A stretch of DNA of 64,000 nucleotides from Athripsodes cinereus (Eukaryota > Arthropoda > Insecta > Trichoptera > Leptoceridae), in NCBI GenBank assembly GCA_947579605.1, contig OX388307.1:30977237-31041236 (forward strand), in the 5' to 3' direction. The notes beneath the pieces were generated by a model. The model saw only the letters and a program-made list of their open reading frames with translations, did no database searches and was not told where the DNA came from. The position numbers were made by a program, and so were the translations under genes. Below are positions 36,433-47,852 of the stretch, in pieces; position 1 is the first letter of the stretch; the number at the start of each line of letters is the position of its first letter.

Positions 36433-38574
36433 ATAGAATTATCAAGCATTTTTTTTGTTCGTATATTTTTGTCAGAATAAAAAAAACTATTCTGCAATTT
36501 TATTCTCTGCGATTGGTTAACAAACTTGTATTGCTTACTTAGTTGTATGAGATTTTGATTTCAAAATGTACCTATTGGTTTTTTTCTCTCTAAATGTAGG
36601 TACTAACAATTAGATATTCATTCGTGCATGTATCATAGAAATATTATATTTAGATATTATTTTATACAAGCATAATTTTTCTGTACAATATATTAGCATT
36701 GGAGTTACATAAGATTTTTTTCTTTTATTCATAAAAGTATGTAAATTCTTAAATAGTATTTTATTTGAAATTTCAACAATTATTATAACTATTTGAAAGT
36801 GTTTTGAAACAATGCGTTAAACAACAACAAAAACATATGGGCCAATTTTTTTTGTTGTTCTTTTCGTTCTTCGATCCATCGCTCTTCTCGAGTGTGCAGA
36901 GAGTATTTAAGTCGGGGCATTCGTCTTTTACGTAGCAATGACACTCCAGGTCTCAGGAATTCAGATCAAATATAATTAATATCGGTAAAACCTTCATGAT
37001 AGTATAAACTCAAAATTATACCAATAAAATTCGAATGAACTCGTATCAACAATGAAAAGGAAGCGTATGTTGAACTGCTAATGACACTTTTATATTTTAC
37101 TCCAAAGCCGTCATATGCGCGCGCATCATGTTTCTGTCAAATATCACAAGCGAAAAATATTATAGTGCTACTATGTTGAAATAACTTTATTTCTTGGATA
37201 TTGCAGGAGTCCAAGGACTCCTATTTATCCGTGCTACTAGTGGTTCCGTATACACTTCCTAATAAAAATCAAATACGTATCTCATTTTTATAACGCTAGT
37301 TGACCAAAAAAACGTTATTTATCGCCAACAAGGTTTCTAATGACTTAGATGTCCCTCTTTCAAAATACACGAGTCATATTACAACCACATTAAAGTACTA
37401 GAAATATCATGAAAAAAGTGACTAAATTGGTGCAAAGACGCTGAAGTGCATGGAGGAGGCTAGTTTCTGTTCTGTGCTACCAGGAGGAGCATTGAAGTTC
37501 GATTAAGTTGAGAAATTTATTTCATACAGTAAATGTTTTATTAGTTTTAACACATTGTTGTTTAACTCCATCCAATAATAATACTTATTTACCGTGCGTG
37601 TTTTGTTTTTTCACACTCAATAATGTTTAAAGAATAATTAATAATAATGTAATATTCCTAAGCATTGTTTGTCATTTGTTTATTTCTAAGTTTCAATTGA
37701 ACGACAGTTTATATAATTATTTCTTTGAACATATTATTTAATGTTTCTGTAATAATTTAATAATTATATGTATGGGAATAAATTATCGTTTGCTTAAATA
37801 CTTCAAGTATTAAAAATGACATCCATGAGAAAATTATTTAAATTGAAAACATTGAATGCCTATTAATCAATCTGTACCACCGGAACTCCACACAGATTAT
37901 TATGATCACCAGAAGACCAACCAACTCCAAGTTAACAGGTTGTTCTCTGAGTGCCTTTACAAAACATAAGGCATATTATTCTTATTACTATTATTATCTC
38001 ATAAATGTCACCCTGCGCATAACAGCTTTTGGTCAAGGCAAGGGAAAATAAAAAAAAGCAAAACAGAGAAATAACCACAAAAGAGACAGACATAAATTAA
38101 AAAGAAATAACAGAATTAAAGGAGAGTCTCTATCCTGGCGATAAAGTCATTATATGTCATGTAGAAAATATCAACATGAACATTTAAAACAATTTTATAG
38201 CCTTGCCGACAGAAGAATTTGGGATATAATTTATTTATTTATTTAAATCAATACACGGCGTGAGCCTTTTACATGTTAATCCAGCAGTTTAACAAACAAC
38301 AAACACAAACAGACATAATAGTCAAGAATACATTATTATATAAATTTGAAGTAATTAGTGTTAATGAAGCAACAGTCAATAATAATAAAAAAAAACGAAG
38401 GACAAAGCAAAACAAAAGAAGTCAATAGGAAACAAAATGTCAACGATAAAAAAATTGCATTAATTATATCAATTCAAACAAGCATGAATATGTCAAAATA
38501 AAAAATAAAACAAAAAAATTCCGATCAGAAAAAAAGATGATATTGTGATAATATGCTATTAGGATGATTAGGAT

Positions 38575-38722
38575 TTAATGGGTGGCATGCCTTATCGCTA
38601 AATTGTAGATGCCAAATGTTTTATTTATGACGTTCAACAAACACCTGCCTTTTAAAACATATTGGAAAATTAACAAAAGAGATTAAGACGTCTATTCTAT
38701 TTTTGCCGAAGGCTCCACGTAA
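38575..38722 (-). mobile_element. SINE-A, 3'-lacking
   Basis: ATGGGTGGCATGCCTTATCG through CACCTGCCTTTTAAAAC to GCCGAAGGCTCCACG. Confidence 0.6.
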
Positions 38723-39651
38723 AAGTTTAAAATAGAAATACGACAAAATATATTTTTGTATATGGTAATTATCTTTCAATGTGATCTTAAAGTAGTGCCC
38801 GGAATAAATAATTAGGTACTCCACAATATTCAAGAGAAAAATTTCAATAAATATACCCTTGACGAAATTTTGATAATATTCATTGTGAAATAATGAATGT
38901 ATAGAAAATAACTCTCTTTAAATGAAAACAACATTAACTGATTACAATCCTTATAGGGTCATAGTGGTCACGATTCTCAGCATGAGCGGCATTGGGAAAG
39001 AAAAAGATGAAAGATAATAATGAACTTAATAATTAACCAATTTTATTCAATACTTGTTCAATTATTAAATTTGTAACATACACAACAGGTTTTTGGGGAA
39101 CATGCATGTGTGAGGAATATGAATAAATGTTATCAATTCATATTAATAAATATACGCTGATCACGAATATCCTAATAAGAAACCATAAAATAAAACTTTT
39201 CATTCATTATTTTCATTTTAAAAATTCATATTTTCTGTTATTGAATTAGTCCGGTGTGACGTCGCTAGGCGCTATTTTGTATTGCCTCACATTTCACTCT
39301 TAGTACTGTTTGTAGCGCCTGATATTGTCAAACACTGCTCCGCCACGAGTGAACCTTTTTGCGGCGAAGTGCGAAAATTGCTTTTTTGAATGGTGATAAA
39401 AACCTTAAAAATGCACATTTAAAAATATAAAAAGCACCATAATTTTTCTAATTTTCTTTACTATTTTTTGAGTTGAAAATTTTTTTTTGTGAAAGTTCCC
39501 CATTGAGTTTTAATTTCAAAACACGAGTATACCTCTTTTTGAAGGGATGTCATCTATGTGTTTTTTTATGTGTAAGTTTGTAAATTAAATCTGTTTGTGT
39601 TATGTTATTATGCATAAATAAATAAAATTAATATTAATTAGTTCTTGTACC

Positions 39652-39790
39652 TTTAGGTTAGTTGGAAGAATTGCACTTTTGCGATAAACTCGCCCTCTGA
39701 ATATCGATCGCATTTAATTTGAATGTATACCTTCTATGTATTTGTTTGTAATCAATGTGCAGTAAAGAACGAAAAAATAGATAAATAATT
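39652..39790 (+). mobile_element. CR1-like LINE tail
   Basis: TTAGTTGGAAGAATTGCAC, CTCGCCCTCTGAATATCG, AATGTGCAGTAAAGAACG; diverged copy of the 63.4-kb tail. Confidence 0.65.
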
Positions 39791-40604
39791 CAGTAAATTA
39801 TATAATTATGAAATTGTGAAAGCTGAGAGCAATTAAAATTACACCATGGTCAATACATATATACGCAACGATATATTTTGTGACGCCGATATGTTTGCGA
39901 GTAATCTCCGTGACTTTAAATATCTGCTTTGGAGATTTTGAATAGTATGTAATTGACTACTTATTTGTTGGTGTTCCACTCAACCCAATGATTTTTCCCT
40001 TTTGTTCCTCTCTCGCTGTTTGTCAGGGTTGATAGTGTAAAAAAAAACAATTTTATTTTTTTCAGTTTGTTATTATTTTGTAAATTTAATTAAATCTTAT
40101 CATAGATGACAACCTCATGGGCTTAAAATATTGTTGATTGTGAAATTTGTGTGCACTTTTAAGTGGGGTACTCTTATATATTGTTCCTACTTATGTGTAT
40201 CCTTCTGAAGTGTATCATTGTTTAAATAAATAAATAAATAAAATAAATATTAAAAGCCCAGCTTCACCACTGATATCCACGTACATTAACATATCAACGA
40301 AACTTTAACACATACATAGATATTCAGCGCAAAATTATATTGAATTTAGAATATGTCAAGGACATGCAGACAACACTGTATCTATACATAAAGAGCCACA
40401 GAGTCTCATCTCAAATCAAATAGCACTCATCACTGTCATCACTTACAATATACCTATTATGATTTTACCTTTACCTAAATTGCCTACACATGAAATGATC
40501 GATTAATAACACTATAGAGTTGTAAATTTTCACACGTGCTACTAACGTATAAAAGATTTATCTCGATAATAAATATAAGGAGATCATTAGGTTCAATTCA
40601 ATAC

Positions 40605-40950
40605 CAAGACATTTAATATTTTCGGTTCAGCGATGAGATATGCCACTCATCTTGAATGTGTATTTTTTTAATCTCACCGAAAGGACGATTTGTACGACGA
40701 TAACTAGTTGCCTGAAAATTTCGTGTTTGTTTTTTATTGCACGGAGAGAATGTATTGTATACTCGTTACACGCAGTTGATCTTCTGGCTGCCATTTTATG
40801 GGAGAGGAATGAAAAGTTTGTGAAAAAATATGATATTTAAATGGGTGGCATACCTACCTCATCCCTAATGTTAAATATCTTAATCGTGACAATTTACGAA
40901 TACGTGCATTTTGCAAGACACTCGAAAACTTACACAAAATTCTTATTATT
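40605..40950. mobile_element. Two SINE-A fragments in opposite orientation
   Basis: 40619-40810 reads sense (TTCAGCGATGAGATATGCC); 40840-40935 reads antisense (ATGGGTGGCATACCTACCTC to GACACTCGAAAACTTAC). Confidence 0.5.
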
Positions 40951-40969
40951 TGCCCGGCAATCATACTAT

Positions 40970-41028
40970 CCATATTTTATTCCAAAGTACATTTATAAAG
41001 TTTGGAATAAAATATGGAAGGATAGTTG
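40970..41028. repeat. Short hairpin
   Basis: CCATATTTTATTCCAAA and TTTGGAATAAAATATGG, 17-bp perfect arms with a 14-bp loop, extended by ACTATC and GATAGT. Confidence 0.6.
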
Positions 41029-41770
41029 GTCTTCAGCGTTGCAAGAGGAAATAAATTTCGAACAAACAGATCAATGATCTACTACAAGCAGATGAAGAGA
41101 AATAAAATGACAACCTCATGGTTAAGATCATGAATTTGAAATTTTATACTGTAAAATAATGTTTTCTGGCCCAATATTTCAATGTACCGTCAAGTGACAC
41201 TTATTTTAAGCAAGCCTTTAATTAAGCATAAGATTTGTTTTACAACCAATATACTTCATCAGTTCGCAACTATTTTACACCAATATGTAAAGGATAGATT
41301 GAGTAACCCTTGGTGTCAGTGATATGTTATACCTAGATTTGCAATATGAATCTCAAACATGAACCATCAATAAAATCTCTTTGCGGTCCTTGGTGCCGCA
41401 AATTTTAGTTTGAAAAAAAGCGACACACATATAAATTGTTTGTAGATAACAAGAGATAGACAATATGAGAATGGGGATTATGACAGACGACAAAGGCCGG
41501 TAGATAGAGATGAATATATACAAAAGAAAAGAGATGAATATATATTACTCAGGTATTGTACCTCCACGGGTGGGTACACATTTTTAGAGAATATTTGTAT
41601 GACATTGCGAATCTAGTTGTAACATATCACTGCTTGGTGTCTACGTAATATACTTTATGCATAAGACACAAGTTTTAATATTTATTGTCAAAATTAGCTT
41701 TATCAATAAATATTGATAGTAATATCTAGATTTAAAATTGTAATGTATTACGTCAAATAGATTTTTTGGT

Positions 41771-41966
41771 AATTTTTAAAATGAAACACGATATATAGTT
41801 ATTCCATTATGAGAGTGGAAGCTCTTGAAAGCCGGCTCGCAAAAATTAATAATGTCATATCAATATGTCTAGAAATTGTTATATAGTTAATGCCAAAAAT
41901 ATAAACAGAGTGATTGATAAAGTCAATAGTGGAATGACTATATATCGTGTTTTATTTTTAAAAATT
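41771..41966. repeat. Inverted repeat, about 40-bp arms
   Basis: AAACACGATATATAGTTATT at 41784 pairs with ATGACTATATATCGTGTTTT at 41936; the arms are 41771-41810 and 41927-41966. Confidence 0.6.
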
Positions 41967-42089
41967 ATTAATATGAACTTCCACCAAGAACCGTCGGTCG
42001 ATAAATTAAATTTTAAAATTTATTGTTGTAATACTTGTTAATTAAATGTTGACGTTTATTGGGTGTAAAAGCAAATTTATCAAAATTAA

Positions 42090-42437
42090 GGGCTAGTTCA
42101 GGATAAGCGCACATTAAAATATCAGACCTTAGCCACTAAGCTACCAAGGTGAATTATGTAATTTAAAAATAAGTTTACGGTACACACAGTATGATAAACA
42201 AAAACATTAAAAAAGTGGATACGGTTTTAAATACCGTTTTCGGCATTTTAATATAAATAATAAAAGTAATAATAATAAAACAACATTCTCGGAAGAAAAC
42301 AATGTATATATCCATGTTGGATGCCGAATACGAATGTCTCAATTATGCAAATTATTGTACAAATATTAGTCAAAAATAAAATATTAGACTCGGTAAATCA
42401 ACATGCCCTTAGGGTGACCCTTATCCTGAGCTAGCCC
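42090..42437. mobile_element. TTAA-flanked MITE, piggyBac-like
   Basis: A 348-bp element with inverted ends GGGCTAGTTCAGGATAAG and (reverse complement) GGGCTAGCTCAGGATAAG, one mismatch in 18. It is flanked on both sides by TTAA (42086-42089, 42438-42441). There is no open frame. An A-box-like string (TAGCTTAGTGG, minus, about 42140) lies inside and may be chance. Confidence 0.75.
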
Positions 42438-42599
42438 TTAATATAGTTAAATTTATTAATTTTATTTAGTAAACGGCTATAAGCCATAAACAAAAAATTA
42501 TATAAAAACCAAATACAAATATAAAATAGTTTTTCCACAAAACGGCGCATTTAAAAAGAAATATTTAAAAAAAAATATATTATTACCTACAACTAACAC

Positions 42600-42985
42600 A
42601 CCATCATGGCTATTCCCACATGAGGAGTAGCCATAAGACTAGCTGTATGAAATTAACATACAAGCTGTCCTCTCCGTGCCAACAAAAAAGTAAAGCATTC
42701 GGAATGGGTGGCAAACCTCATTTATTATTTATTTATTTTATTCTTCACTTCTTTCTTCACATTGGTAACAATTTTCAAAGCAATGGGTACAAAGTATCAT
42801 AAAAATATCAGCTATGCAATTCAATGTACAGAGGGCGAGTTTATCGAATATAATAGAATGCGATGTCTTCCATTACCCGGTTGCTAAATTTAAGATGTGA
42901 AATGTTTTTGTTTTTTCGAACACCTGTCTTTTTCAGGACACTCGAAAACTTACAGAAAACAGTGGAAGACTCTTTTGCGTAAGTA
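42600..42985 (-). mobile_element. SINE-A interrupted by a LINE tail
   Basis: Left part CACCATCATGGCTATTCCCA to CAAACCTCA; right part TTGCTAAATTTAAGATG to CAGTGGAAGACTC; the LINE tail at 42717-42868 separates them. Confidence 0.65.
42717..42868 (-). mobile_element. CR1-like LINE tail inside SINE-A
   Basis: (ATTT)n then TGTACAGAGGGCGAGTTTAT interrupts a SINE-A copy: the SINE stops at CAAACCTCA and resumes at TTGCTAAATTTAAG. Confidence 0.6.
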
Positions 42986-43152
42986 TTCGATTTGCTTTTT
43001 ACATATTATATCGTTAAAGGCTAAATGTATGTAGATATCTCACTGAGGGTCATTTTGTTCGTCTCTTGTATTACAAGTTCAAGTTTTTCATAATTCAGTA
43101 TTCATTAGTCATTACTCAATATTATTATCTCATATGTTATGAGATAATAATA

Positions 43153-43156
<4 letters not shown>

Positions 43157-43184
<28 letters not shown>
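43157..43184 (+). repeat. (TTA)n microsatellite
   Basis: About nine TTA units. Confidence 0.9.
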
Positions 43185-43799
43185 GAAAACAACACCATAC
43201 TCTACTGGGACCATTACAGCCTTCGGCCAATGCGATCCCAGAGAAAACAAAAATTTACAAAATAGTTTCCACTTTTACTACAAATTCTCCGTATTATATT
43301 CCTTATTCATTAGTCGATTTGTTCTGTTTGTTCTTTAGAAAATAAATCAATTATTTTTTCCTGAGCAAGCCGTGTAAAACCACACTAGTACTTAAAAATA
43401 AAATAAAATAAACAAATATACTAAGTTATTTTACAACCGGTATGTTTGTATGTGTAATAACATTATCTACGATTAATGTTTGTATTGTGCATCAAGTAAG
43501 TATGTATGTACAATTGTACACTCTATACACCTAGAAGTATTTTGATATTTAATATCAAATATAACGTTTTTATTAACATTATAATAATAATGATATCAAA
43601 CATGAATTTGTAATAAAAGCAACTGTTAACGTAATTATATAAATAACTACATACTCTTTATTACGTTTTTTAAAGCTTATTATAAATAGATACAATATTT
43701 CATATATTATATTATATAATAGGATTAACACATTCAAACATAACTTCTAAACATTGCATAGCAGAAGTCTGTTCATATACGTATCTCAAGGTAGCTTTG

Positions 43800-44065
43800 T
43801 AAAAAGTTTACCCGACAACGAGTAAATTGGATTGGCCACTACATCAGACACCCTGGACTGTTTATTTATTACCATAGTGGAGGTCGGGACCAAAAGCAGG
43901 AATTGTAGAGGCTGATGAAGAAAAGCATACATGGATCAAGTGATAGAATACATGCGCTGTAGCAAACAAGTAGAATTGAAAGACTGCCAGGAGACAGGGA
44001 GGAATGAAGAAGAATATCAAGGATTGTTGCAGATCATTCCAATGGATTGCAATTCAAAAGAATAA
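43800..44065 (+). pseudogene. Degenerate LINE end, same family as 51.4 kb
   Basis: Shares AACGAGTAAATTGGATTGGCCACTAC-like sequence and the terminal CCAATGGATTGCAA with the 51406-51709 copy, but has many indels and stops. It is an old copy. Confidence 0.6.
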
Positions 44066-44324
44066 CCTCTGGACAATTAATTTTCGCAGAAAAACCAAAC
44101 TTAACTTGGGAACAGGAATTGGTGAACGTACCGTGTGCAAAGTGAACTTAAACCAGCTTAATCCGATTCGTTAGAATCGGGAAACTTTTTCCGTTTCCTA
44201 CTTAAGGGAGTTTGCTCCATCTGTTGGCTGGGCAGATAAGGTGCTTGTTAAAGAACATTTTAAAAATAAAAAATGTATTCGTTTTATATCCATACAAGGA
44301 GAATTTATTCATATCATTCATTGA

Positions 44325-44655
44325 TACGGCATTTTCCACAACTGGGGTAGCGAGCGGACAATATGCATGTAAAAAACATGCAAGTCATTCTTTTCATGTA
44401 AATAAAAAAATGACATTCAGTTTGGGTTACATACATCATCGCTGAATTGAAAATGTTAAAAATGTTTTATACGTATTGTTTTAAGAATGACTGTCCATTA
44501 CAGAACACATAAAAACACTTACAGGATAGAATGGGACACCTTCAATGTATTTCAATGTATTCTTGTGTAAATTTGCTTTTAATCAATGTACAGTAAAGAT
44601 TAAATAAATAAAAAAAAAACATATTCTTTGCCGGAGATTCCGCGGGACTATTATG
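44325..44655 (-). mobile_element. SINE-A interrupted by a LINE tail
   Basis: GATACGGCATTTTCCACAAC to GGGACACC, LINE tail at 44540-44622, then ATTCTTTGCCGGAGATTCCG. Confidence 0.65.
44540..44622 (+). mobile_element. CR1-like LINE tail inside SINE-A
   Basis: ATCAATGTACAGTAAAGAT plus an A-rich tail lies between two halves of a SINE-A copy, ending at GGGACACC and resuming at ATTCTTTGCCGGAG. Confidence 0.6.
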
Positions 44656-44994
44656 ATTAAGAAAATAATCCGTAAAATTAATTAGTAAACACTCTTCATA
44701 TAAAAAAGAAGATTCAGTTAATATACCTAGATACATACATAATAATTATGCAAAGTGCTTTACAAGGTTTGGGTTTGAATGTGTTGACATTAGACTGGGA
44801 TACCGTTCACACGAATAAAATATCCACTTTAAAATACTTTGATATATTTAATTGAGGCGTATAGAAGCAATGTCACATCAATCTAGCCACTGGAAAAACT
44901 GCAACTAATAATGATGCAGATTGTCATCTCCGTGTTAATAATAATAAAAAAAAAAAACAATGAATAGCAAAGTGAATGATAATAATATAGTTTA

Positions 44995-45035
44995 TTAACA
45001 TAATGTCGCCTTGAGATGGATGCTCCATTAAACGG
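44995..45035 (+). mobile_element. LINE 3' terminal fragment, family of 62.6 kb
   Basis: The short match CGCCTTGAGATGGATG and ATTAAACGGCGTCG is the 3' end of that LINE; most of the element is missing. Confidence 0.5.
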
Positions 45036-45065
45036 CGTCGAAAAAATCATCTGACATACATATAC

Positions 45066-45112
45066 ATACCCATCCCATTTGTGGGATATGCCGTGATGGT
45101 ATAGTAGAAGTA
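45066..45112 (+). mobile_element. SINE-A, 3' end only
   Basis: CATCCCATTTGTGGGATATG and CCGTGATGGTATAGTAG. Confidence 0.5.
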
Positions 45113-45824
45113 GCTCAAGGGAATCTCTGTTACTCTTTTTGAATAATATGTATATAATGGTATATAATAAATACACAAACACAATTACATAATAAACATA
45201 AAATATAATAAAATCAATTCTTGTAAAACACAAAAAATAAACATGATTTTGTTTCATCTGACAAAAACAGAGAAACGACAATTAATGTTATTTCATTCTT
45301 CTATCTTTTTTACATGCCGTCTCCATTAGTTGTCAAAAATCAATCCTAATAATAAACAAAATAACGAAACGAAACAAAATGAAATCATTCAAAAATTCAA
45401 AATGAAAATAATCAACTATTAATATAAGGGAAGTAGCTAGGTACTTATTTTAATATAAGAATAATCTAACAACTAAGGTAAGTACATTGGTAATTTCTTA
45501 CATGTATATAAGCATAAATGTTCTTCGATAATAAATATGTCTGCATACGTGTTTTTAGAACTTAAGAGTAATTTTATTCAATGGGCAAATCTCATTTCTC
45601 AACCGCCAAACGAAATCGTGATTGAGTTCTAAACGAAATTGTTCTTACATGTATATTATGCGAGTACAAACATAATATATGAATAACTCGCTTCACTAGA
45701 AAAGCTAGGCACATAAACATATGAAATATTACTACTACGCCTCCTTAGCTGGGGAGACAGAGAGACAAAAAAATACTGTTGTTTCGCTGTAGAATAAAAA
45801 TATAATGTTACCTAGTTATAATTA

Positions 45825-46065
45825 TCACGCCGCTTCCCTTTCTGGGTTGGTAGAATGCATTGAGCGCCACTTACTCCTATCCTTGCATACACTTTTGCTT
45901 CCGTCACTGTTACACAAATCCTCATGCATGCTCTCCTATTCAATTAGCTCAACGCCTGTTGCCGTTTATTCCTCAGAAGGCCACGTTTCTGAGCACTACT
46001 TCTACATTGTTTTTGTTATTCTATCCTAATTAATTCTTTCCACGTGCCCAAACCACCGTAGTTTG
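45825..46065 (-). pseudogene. RTE-like LINE 3' end
   Basis: Antisense of the 7.0-kb type: starts at ATCACGCCGCTTCCC and continues through the block coding for the RT C-terminus (codons for CMRICVTVTEAK) to GGGCACGTGGAA. Broken frame. Confidence 0.55.
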
Positions 46066-46074
46066 TTAGTCTAT

Positions 46075-46310
46075 CAATACCATCACGGCATATCTCAGAA
46101 GTGGGGTAGTCAATAATTCCACAGGTCATCTTCTCTGTGTCAAAAAAAATTTCATGAAAAAAATTCGCCAATTGACTATTGTCTATATTCAATTAGAAAT
46201 GTTAAAAAATATTGTCTTAAATGTGTAGTTCTATAAATCCATTTACCATTTACAGGACATTCAAAACGTTGTGCAGAAAATAATGGGACATCTGCCTTAT
46301 TCTAGATTCA
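46075..46310 (-). mobile_element. SINE-A, diverged
   Basis: TACCATCACGGCATATCTCA to TACAGGACATTCAAAACGTT; about 150 bp beyond the exon 1 donor. Confidence 0.6.
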
Positions 46311-46321
46311 TAACTAATAAA

Positions 46322-46432
46322 AATAAATAAAACTTTATTTGCATCAAAATATGCAGGATACAAGTACATTTTTACAGAGAGAAACAAAAGGCGGGCTTAT
46401 CGCATTTGCGATTTCTTCCAGCCAACCCGGAG
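46322..46432 (-). mobile_element. CR1-like LINE tail, diverged
   Basis: TTTACAGAGAG, GGCGGGCTTATCGCATTTGCG and TTCTTCCAGCCAACCC match the tail family in antisense. It lies just 25 bp beyond the exon 1 donor. Confidence 0.55.
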
Positions 46433-46457
46433 ACCAAAAATTATAATCAACACTCAC

Positions 46458-46981
46458 CTAGTTTTCCTTTCGTAGAGTCCATAGCAGTCATTGATACCGC
46501 CAAGTATTCCCATAACACCGGTCACAACAGCCACACACCCTGCCCAAAGACCGGCACCGGCTTTGCCCAAGGCGGCACCTTCAACCATCACAAGACCACC
46601 GCAACCAACCATAATAACTCCGATCAAAACCTGACCCATTCCAAGGAACAAAATAACCCTCGGTCTCTTTCCTTTTGACGATATGTCACTGTGAAGAGAT
46701 GTCAAAATTGATTTAGAACAAGCCTCAGACCCAAATTTATTTTTATCTCCATCAACACATTTTTCTTCTTTTGTTTTCTTTTTACTCTCTTGTTTCGTGA
46801 CGACAATCAGTTGTTCTGTAGAATCTTGAGAAATGACTGAAGATAATGTTGGAGGGTTGTTACTGTTTTTATTATTTTTTTCTGATACTGTTGTGTTCAT
46901 TGACGACAATCTTTCATTTTCAGATTCAGTTCCTGAAGAAGTCACCACCTCTTCGGAAGCAGTACGCGAATCCGACACCAT
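46458..46981 (-). CDS. Tetraspan membrane protein, coding exon 1
   Basis: This is the first coding exon of the only well-supported host gene. It encodes residues 1-174 plus two bases of codon 175. Residues 1-105 are hydrophilic, rich in Ser, Thr, Glu and Lys, with no signal peptide, so this part is probably cytoplasmic. Two membrane segments follow: about 109-133 (starting VILFLGMGQVL) and about 143-163 (GLWAGCVAVVTG), then a short loop with NDCYGLYERK. The WAG motif opening the second segment is seen in TMEM196, sarcospan and FAM189/ENTREP tetraspans. The exon ends at a consensus donor, AG|GTGAGT, at 46457. The ATG at 46981 is the first in the open frame. Joining to 27091 completes a Ser codon and keeps the frame. 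The family assignment rests on layout and a few motifs; exact orthology is not established. Confidence 0.85.
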
Positions 46982-47450
46982 TTTGATCTTAAATCACTTT
47001 TACGTCAAACATTTAACAATAACAACAACAAAAATCTTAATTCAAAATTTCACACGAATCTTCAAAAACACAGATAAAAAATTACAGGGGTGCGTTCAAA
47101 AAATATTCAAAATCAATTCACTTTTCGACGAACGCAGTCGATTCAAAAATTTATCTCAACTTAAAACACTGTTCACATTCTTTTATTTGAATTTGAATAA
47201 AATGCGTCGTCACAATTTGACATTTCGATATGATGATCAATACCGCGAAAAATATTATTTAAATTTCGAACGTAAGCGATTGTAATAGTGTTGCGATATT
47301 AATATTTCATTTGGCGGGAACACCGCGAGTGTTCTTTACGCGTGATACCGTAATACTGCTAGTGCTAGTGATGTGAATGTTTGGCATTTACCTACCAATA
47401 GGTTTGTATGAGGCGAGCCTTCCACTATAGAAAAGACAGCGCAGGTTGTT
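46982..47450 (-). promoter_or_regulatory. 5' UTR and probable promoter region of the tetraspan gene
   Basis: The DNA just upstream of the start codon is A-rich and C-over-G on the plus strand, so the sense strand is T-rich with G over C. It is free of the SINE and LINE pieces that fill the rest of the locus, as expected for a 5' UTR and core promoter. At 47310-47320 the plus strand reads TTTGGCGGGAA, a close match to the E2F/DP binding consensus, about 330 bp upstream of the ATG. The transcription start cannot be placed from sequence alone. The plus-strand frame covering 46833-47285 is treated as a shadow. Confidence 0.45.
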
Positions 47451-47529
47451 TGTTGTTTTTGTTATTATTATCATCGTTATTAATACTAGTTTTTAAACCC
47501 GACTTAGTTCAAGAATATCTTTCCCTATT

Positions 47530-47778
47530 TCTCTAAACCACCACATCATCTTCCACAAGAACAGTAGCCAGTGGACTTCTGTACCTAATTAAAAACATAG
47601 ATTGTCTTCTAAATATCGATAAAAATATTTCATTAAGATGAGTGGCAAGGCTTACGCCTGAATTGAAGATGTCAAATATTTTATGGGTACTTACGTGATG
47701 TTTTAATAATACCTGTTTTATACAGGATACTTTTAAACTCACGGGAAAGAAAAGGAGACCAATTCTATGGATAAGTAT
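47530..47778 (-). mobile_element. SINE-A, diverged
   Basis: ATGAGTGGCAAGGCTTACG, CTGTTTTATACAGGATACTT and GAGACCAATTCTATGG; upstream of the gene's promoter region. Confidence 0.6.
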
Positions 47779-47852
47779 TATTTTGACTTATTAAGATGAC
47801 CATAAAGTACATATACCTATGAATATAGAGTCATAGACCCATATGCTCTAAT

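Larger units (their letters stand above)
27092..46457 (-). other. Intron 1 of the tetraspan gene
   Basis: This 19.4-kb GT-AG intron lies between exons 1 and 2. It contains no recognised host exon. It holds SINE-A copies, a nested hAT-like element at 29.0-30.45 kb, SINE-B with two insertions at 32.0-32.5 kb, several LINE 3' ends, a TTAA-flanked element at 42.1 kb and LINE tails. Stretches 27.5-29.0, 30.5-32.0, 36.4-38.2, 38.9-39.65, 41.1-41.75, 43.2-43.8 and 45.1-45.8 kb show only AT-rich unique-looking DNA to me. Confidence 0.8.

Noticed and set aside
46833..47285. A 150-codon plus-strand frame over exon 1 and its upstream region
   Set aside because: It is antisense to the supported exon 1 and 5' UTR, with Asn/Phe/Lys-rich content expected from AT-rich DNA.
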